This document shows, in pieces, positions 62,464 through 64,000 of a stretch of 64,000 nucleotides of DNA. Position 1 is the stretch's first letter, and each line of letters opens with the position of its first letter. The stretch is from Micromonospora sp. NBC_01740 (GTDB lineage Bacteria; Actinomycetota; Actinomycetes; Mycobacteriales; Micromonosporaceae). Made by a program: the position numbers and the translations under genes. Where the stretch lies: positions 3,100,001-3,164,000 of the forward strand of contig NZ_CP109150.1 of the NCBI RefSeq assembly GCF_035920365.1, written 5' to 3'. The notes below the pieces were generated by a model. That model ran no database searches, was not told the origin of the DNA, and saw nothing but the letters and a program-made list of their open reading frames with translations.

Positions 62464-62913
62464 CAACCCGGCCCGCTCGTAGAACCGGCGGGCCCGGTGG
62501 TTGGCCTCCAGGACCCAGAGCCGGTAGTCCGACCAGCCCCGGGCGACCAGCCCGTCGCGCGCCGCGGCCAGCAGCGCCCGCGCCGTGCCGTCGCCCCAGC
62601 GGGTCGGCTCGACGTACATCGCCACGACCTCGCCGTGCGCGGCGTCGAGGTCGCCACGGTCCTGGTTGTTGCGGTACGGGCCGAACGTGGTGAACCCGGC
62701 CAGCCTCTCGTCGACCTCGGCGAGCAGGGTGGTGAACGGGTGTTCCGGGTCGGCGGTGCCGAGGTCCCGGCGGCGCTGCGCCCAGGCCGTGACGTTGAGC
62801 CGCCGGAGCACCTCCTCGGGCATGATCCCGGCGTAGCCGGCCTGCCAGCCGTGGATGTGCACCCGGGCGACCGCCTCGGCGTCGTCGGGCTCCTCGCGGC
62901 GGATCGTGAGCAT
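62362..62913 (-). CDS. GNAT family N-acetyltransferase
   Basis: A 183-residue acetyltransferase. [20 protein letters not shown] at the start, [20 protein letters not shown] (acetyl-CoA loop, WGDGTA) and [19 protein letters not shown] are in the expected order. Substrate unknown. TAGAAC lies six bases before the ATG at 62913, so it is probably leaderless. Its last 102 bases overlap the convergent GT87-like gene tail to tail. Confidence 0.88.
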   Translation of the reverse strand: MLTIRREEPDDAEAVARVHIHGWQAGYAGIMPEEVLRRLNVTAWAQRRRDLGTADPEHPFTTLLAEVDERLAGFTTFGPYRNNQDRGDLDAAHGEVVAMYVEPTRWGDGTARALLAAARDGLVARGWSDYRLWVLEANHRARRFYERAGLSPDGERSTYPVPLAGGRPPVGLVELRYAGRLDG

Positions 62914-62919
62914 GCGTCC

Positions 62920-62925
62920 GTTCTA
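62920..62925 (-). promoter_or_regulatory. Candidate -10 of the GNAT (62362-62913) promoter
   Basis: TAGAAC on the minus strand, six bases before the ATG. The last base differs from TANNNT. Confidence 0.4.
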
Positions 62926-62977
62926 TGCCCCGGCGGGTGACGGGTCCAGCGTCCGCACCGGTGTCGTACCTGTGGAT

Positions 62978-62983
62978 TAGGGT
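62978..62983 (+). promoter_or_regulatory. -10 element of the leaderless ycaQ-like promoter
   Basis: TAGGGT, 7 bases before the ATG at 62991, with no ribosome-binding site. A full TANNNT match, and identical in hexamer to the element before the leader peptide at 46870. Confidence 0.55.
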
Positions 62984-62990
62984 CCCGACG

Positions 62991-64000
62991 ATGGCCGCAC
63001 CGGAATCGCTCTCGCTCGCCCAGGCACGTCGGGTGGCGCTCGCCGCCCAGGGCTTCGCCGATCCCGCGCCCACGGGCGTGCCCACCCGCCGGCACCTGCG
63101 TCGGGTGCTCGACCGGGTCGGGCTGATCCAGATGGACTCGGTGAACGTGCTGCAACGGGCGCACTACCTGCCGCTCTACAGCCGGCTCGGGCCCTACCCG
63201 ACCGCGTTGCTCGACGACGCCGCCTACCGCCGCCCGCGGGAGCTGTTCGAATACTGGGGCCACGAGGCGTCGCTGGTGCCCGTCGGGCTGCATCCGGCGC
63301 TGCGCTGGCGGATGGCCCGGGCCCGCTCGGAGTCCTGGGGTGGGATGCGGCGGATCGCCCAGGAGCAGCCCGACCTGGTCGCCTGGGTCCGCGACGAGGT
63401 GGCCGCCCGGGGGCCGCTCACGGCCGCCGAGATCGAGCACGACGCGCCCCGGGAGACCGGCAACTGGGGGTGGAACTGGTCGGCGGTCAAGCGGGCGCTG
63501 GAGTTCCTGTTCTGGGCGGGGGAGGTGACGGCCGCCGACCGCACCACGTCGTTCGCGCGCCGCTACGACCTGCCGGAGCGGGTGCTGCCGGCCGCCGTGC
63601 TCGACGCGCCGACGCCGACCGACGCGGAGGCCCACCGCGCGCTGGTGGGCATCGCCGCGCGGTCGCTCGGGGTGGCCGCGGAGCCGGAGCTGCGCGACTA
63701 CTTCCGGCTGCCGGTGGCGGGGGCCCGGCAGGCCATCGCCGAACTGGTCGAGGCGGGCGAGTTGCTGCCGGTCGCCGTGCAGGGCTGGCGGCGGCCCGCC
63801 TGGCTGCACGCCGGGGCGCGGCTGCCCCGCTGGGTGCGCGGCAACACCCTGGTCAGCCCGTTCGACCCGGTGGTCTGGGAGCGGGCCCGCACCGAGCGGC
63901 TCTTCGACTTCAGCTACCGCATCGAGATCTACGTGCCGGCGCCGCAGCGGGTGCACGGCTACTACGTGCTGCCGTTCCTGCAGGGGGAGCGGTTCACCGC
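62991..64000 (+). CDS. YcaQ/AlkX-type winged-helix DNA glycosylase (HTH_42), 3' end outside the window
   Basis: The first 336 residues of a winged-helix protein in the family of E. coli YcaQ, which unhooks interstrand DNA crosslinks, and of Streptomyces AlkZ, which repairs azinomycin damage. [17 protein letters not shown] at the start, [20 protein letters not shown] with the catalytic Q-x-D (QMD), [14 protein letters not shown], and near the window end [20 protein letters not shown] are the conserved blocks. It is open to base 64000, so only the last few tens of residues are missing. Start ATG at 62991, probably leaderless. The natural lesion substrate is unknown, and no toxin biosynthesis genes are in view. 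Confidence 0.9.
   Translation, partial: MAAPESLSLAQARRVALAAQGFADPAPTGVPTRRHLRRVLDRVGLIQMDSVNVLQRAHYLPLYSRLGPYPTALLDDAAYRRPRELFEYWGHEASLVPVGLHPALRWRMARARSESWGGMRRIAQEQPDLVAWVRDEVAARGPLTAAEIEHDAPRETGNWGWNWSAVKRALEFLFWAGEVTAADRTTSFARRYDLPERVLPAAVLDAPTPTDAEAHRALVGIAARSLGVAAEPELRDYFRLPVAGARQAIAELVEAGELLPVAVQGWRRPAWLHAGARLPRWVRGNTLVSPFDPVVWERARTERLFDFSYRIEIYVPAPQRVHGYYVLPFLQGERFT

Overview
This window is a stretch of actinobacterial chromosome, about 70% or more GC by eye. Many starts are GTG, many genes overlap by 4 bases (ATGA or GTGA), and many genes look leaderless. Gene content and order point to Micromonosporaceae (Micromonospora-like), although the species cannot be named from sequence alone. 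From established knowledge, the core order matches the block that in Mycobacterium tuberculosis runs from rip1/gcpE through mapB/glnA4/aldC and rimP-nusA-infB to truB-ribF-rpsO-pnp-pepR-dapB. No rRNA, tRNA, CRISPR array, phage or insertion sequence was seen.

Layout. 0-3.5 kb: M50 site-2 protease, ispG and a GNAT acetyltransferase. 3.6-13 kb: a fused two-half ABC exporter, an old-yellow-enzyme reductase, a dicarboxylate symporter, a DUF998 membrane protein coupled to a glutathionyl-hydroquinone-reductase-like enzyme, and a thiolase. 13.3-16.8 kb: DUF574 methyltransferase, PAS-GGDEF-EAL protein and DUF456 membrane protein in one operon. 17.4-21.6 kb: glutamine-synthetase-like ligase, aldehyde dehydrogenase, short-chain dehydrogenase and class C26 gamma-glutamyl hydrolase, a complete gamma-glutamylated amine (probably ethanolamine) catabolic operon behind a recognisable promoter. 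21.9-26 kb: a 1222-residue soluble signalling hybrid (PAS, GAF, histidine kinase, receiver, PP2C phosphatase, anti-sigma-type kinase) convergent with a STAS anti-sigma antagonist. 26-34 kb: map, a VIT1-like transporter, several minus-strand accessory genes, a PadR-ABC transporter operon with a palindromic operator, and a ferritin-like pair.

34.2-41.5 kb is the translation-factor operon rimP-nusA-ylxR-infB, then DUF503-rbfA-DHH phosphoesterase. In many actinobacteria a DinF-type MATE gene and truB follow. Here that core is split by an accessory segment (41.6-48 kb: two small membrane proteins, a 29-codon ORF, a decayed P-loop kinase pseudogene, a TetR-regulated DrrAB-type exporter, a TrmO-like gene, and an EamA transporter with a structured leader). 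A second insert (49.4-51.8 kb) carries three minus-strand proteins of unknown function that share a P-[DE]-W-[ML]-R motif. The core resumes at 52 kb with truB, ribF, rpsO (long structured leader), pnp, an M16 peptidase and dapB. 59.4-64 kb carries three GNATs, a VOC protein, a GT87-type mannosyltransferase and the start of a YcaQ/AlkX-type DNA glycosylase that runs off the window.

Most noteworthy for follow-up: the P-[DE]-W-[ML]-R membrane-protein cluster, the kinase/phosphatase hybrid with its STAS partner, the likely gamma-glutamyl-ethanolamide pathway, a repeated leaderless-promoter architecture, and several strong hairpins in leaders (infB, rpsO, EamA).
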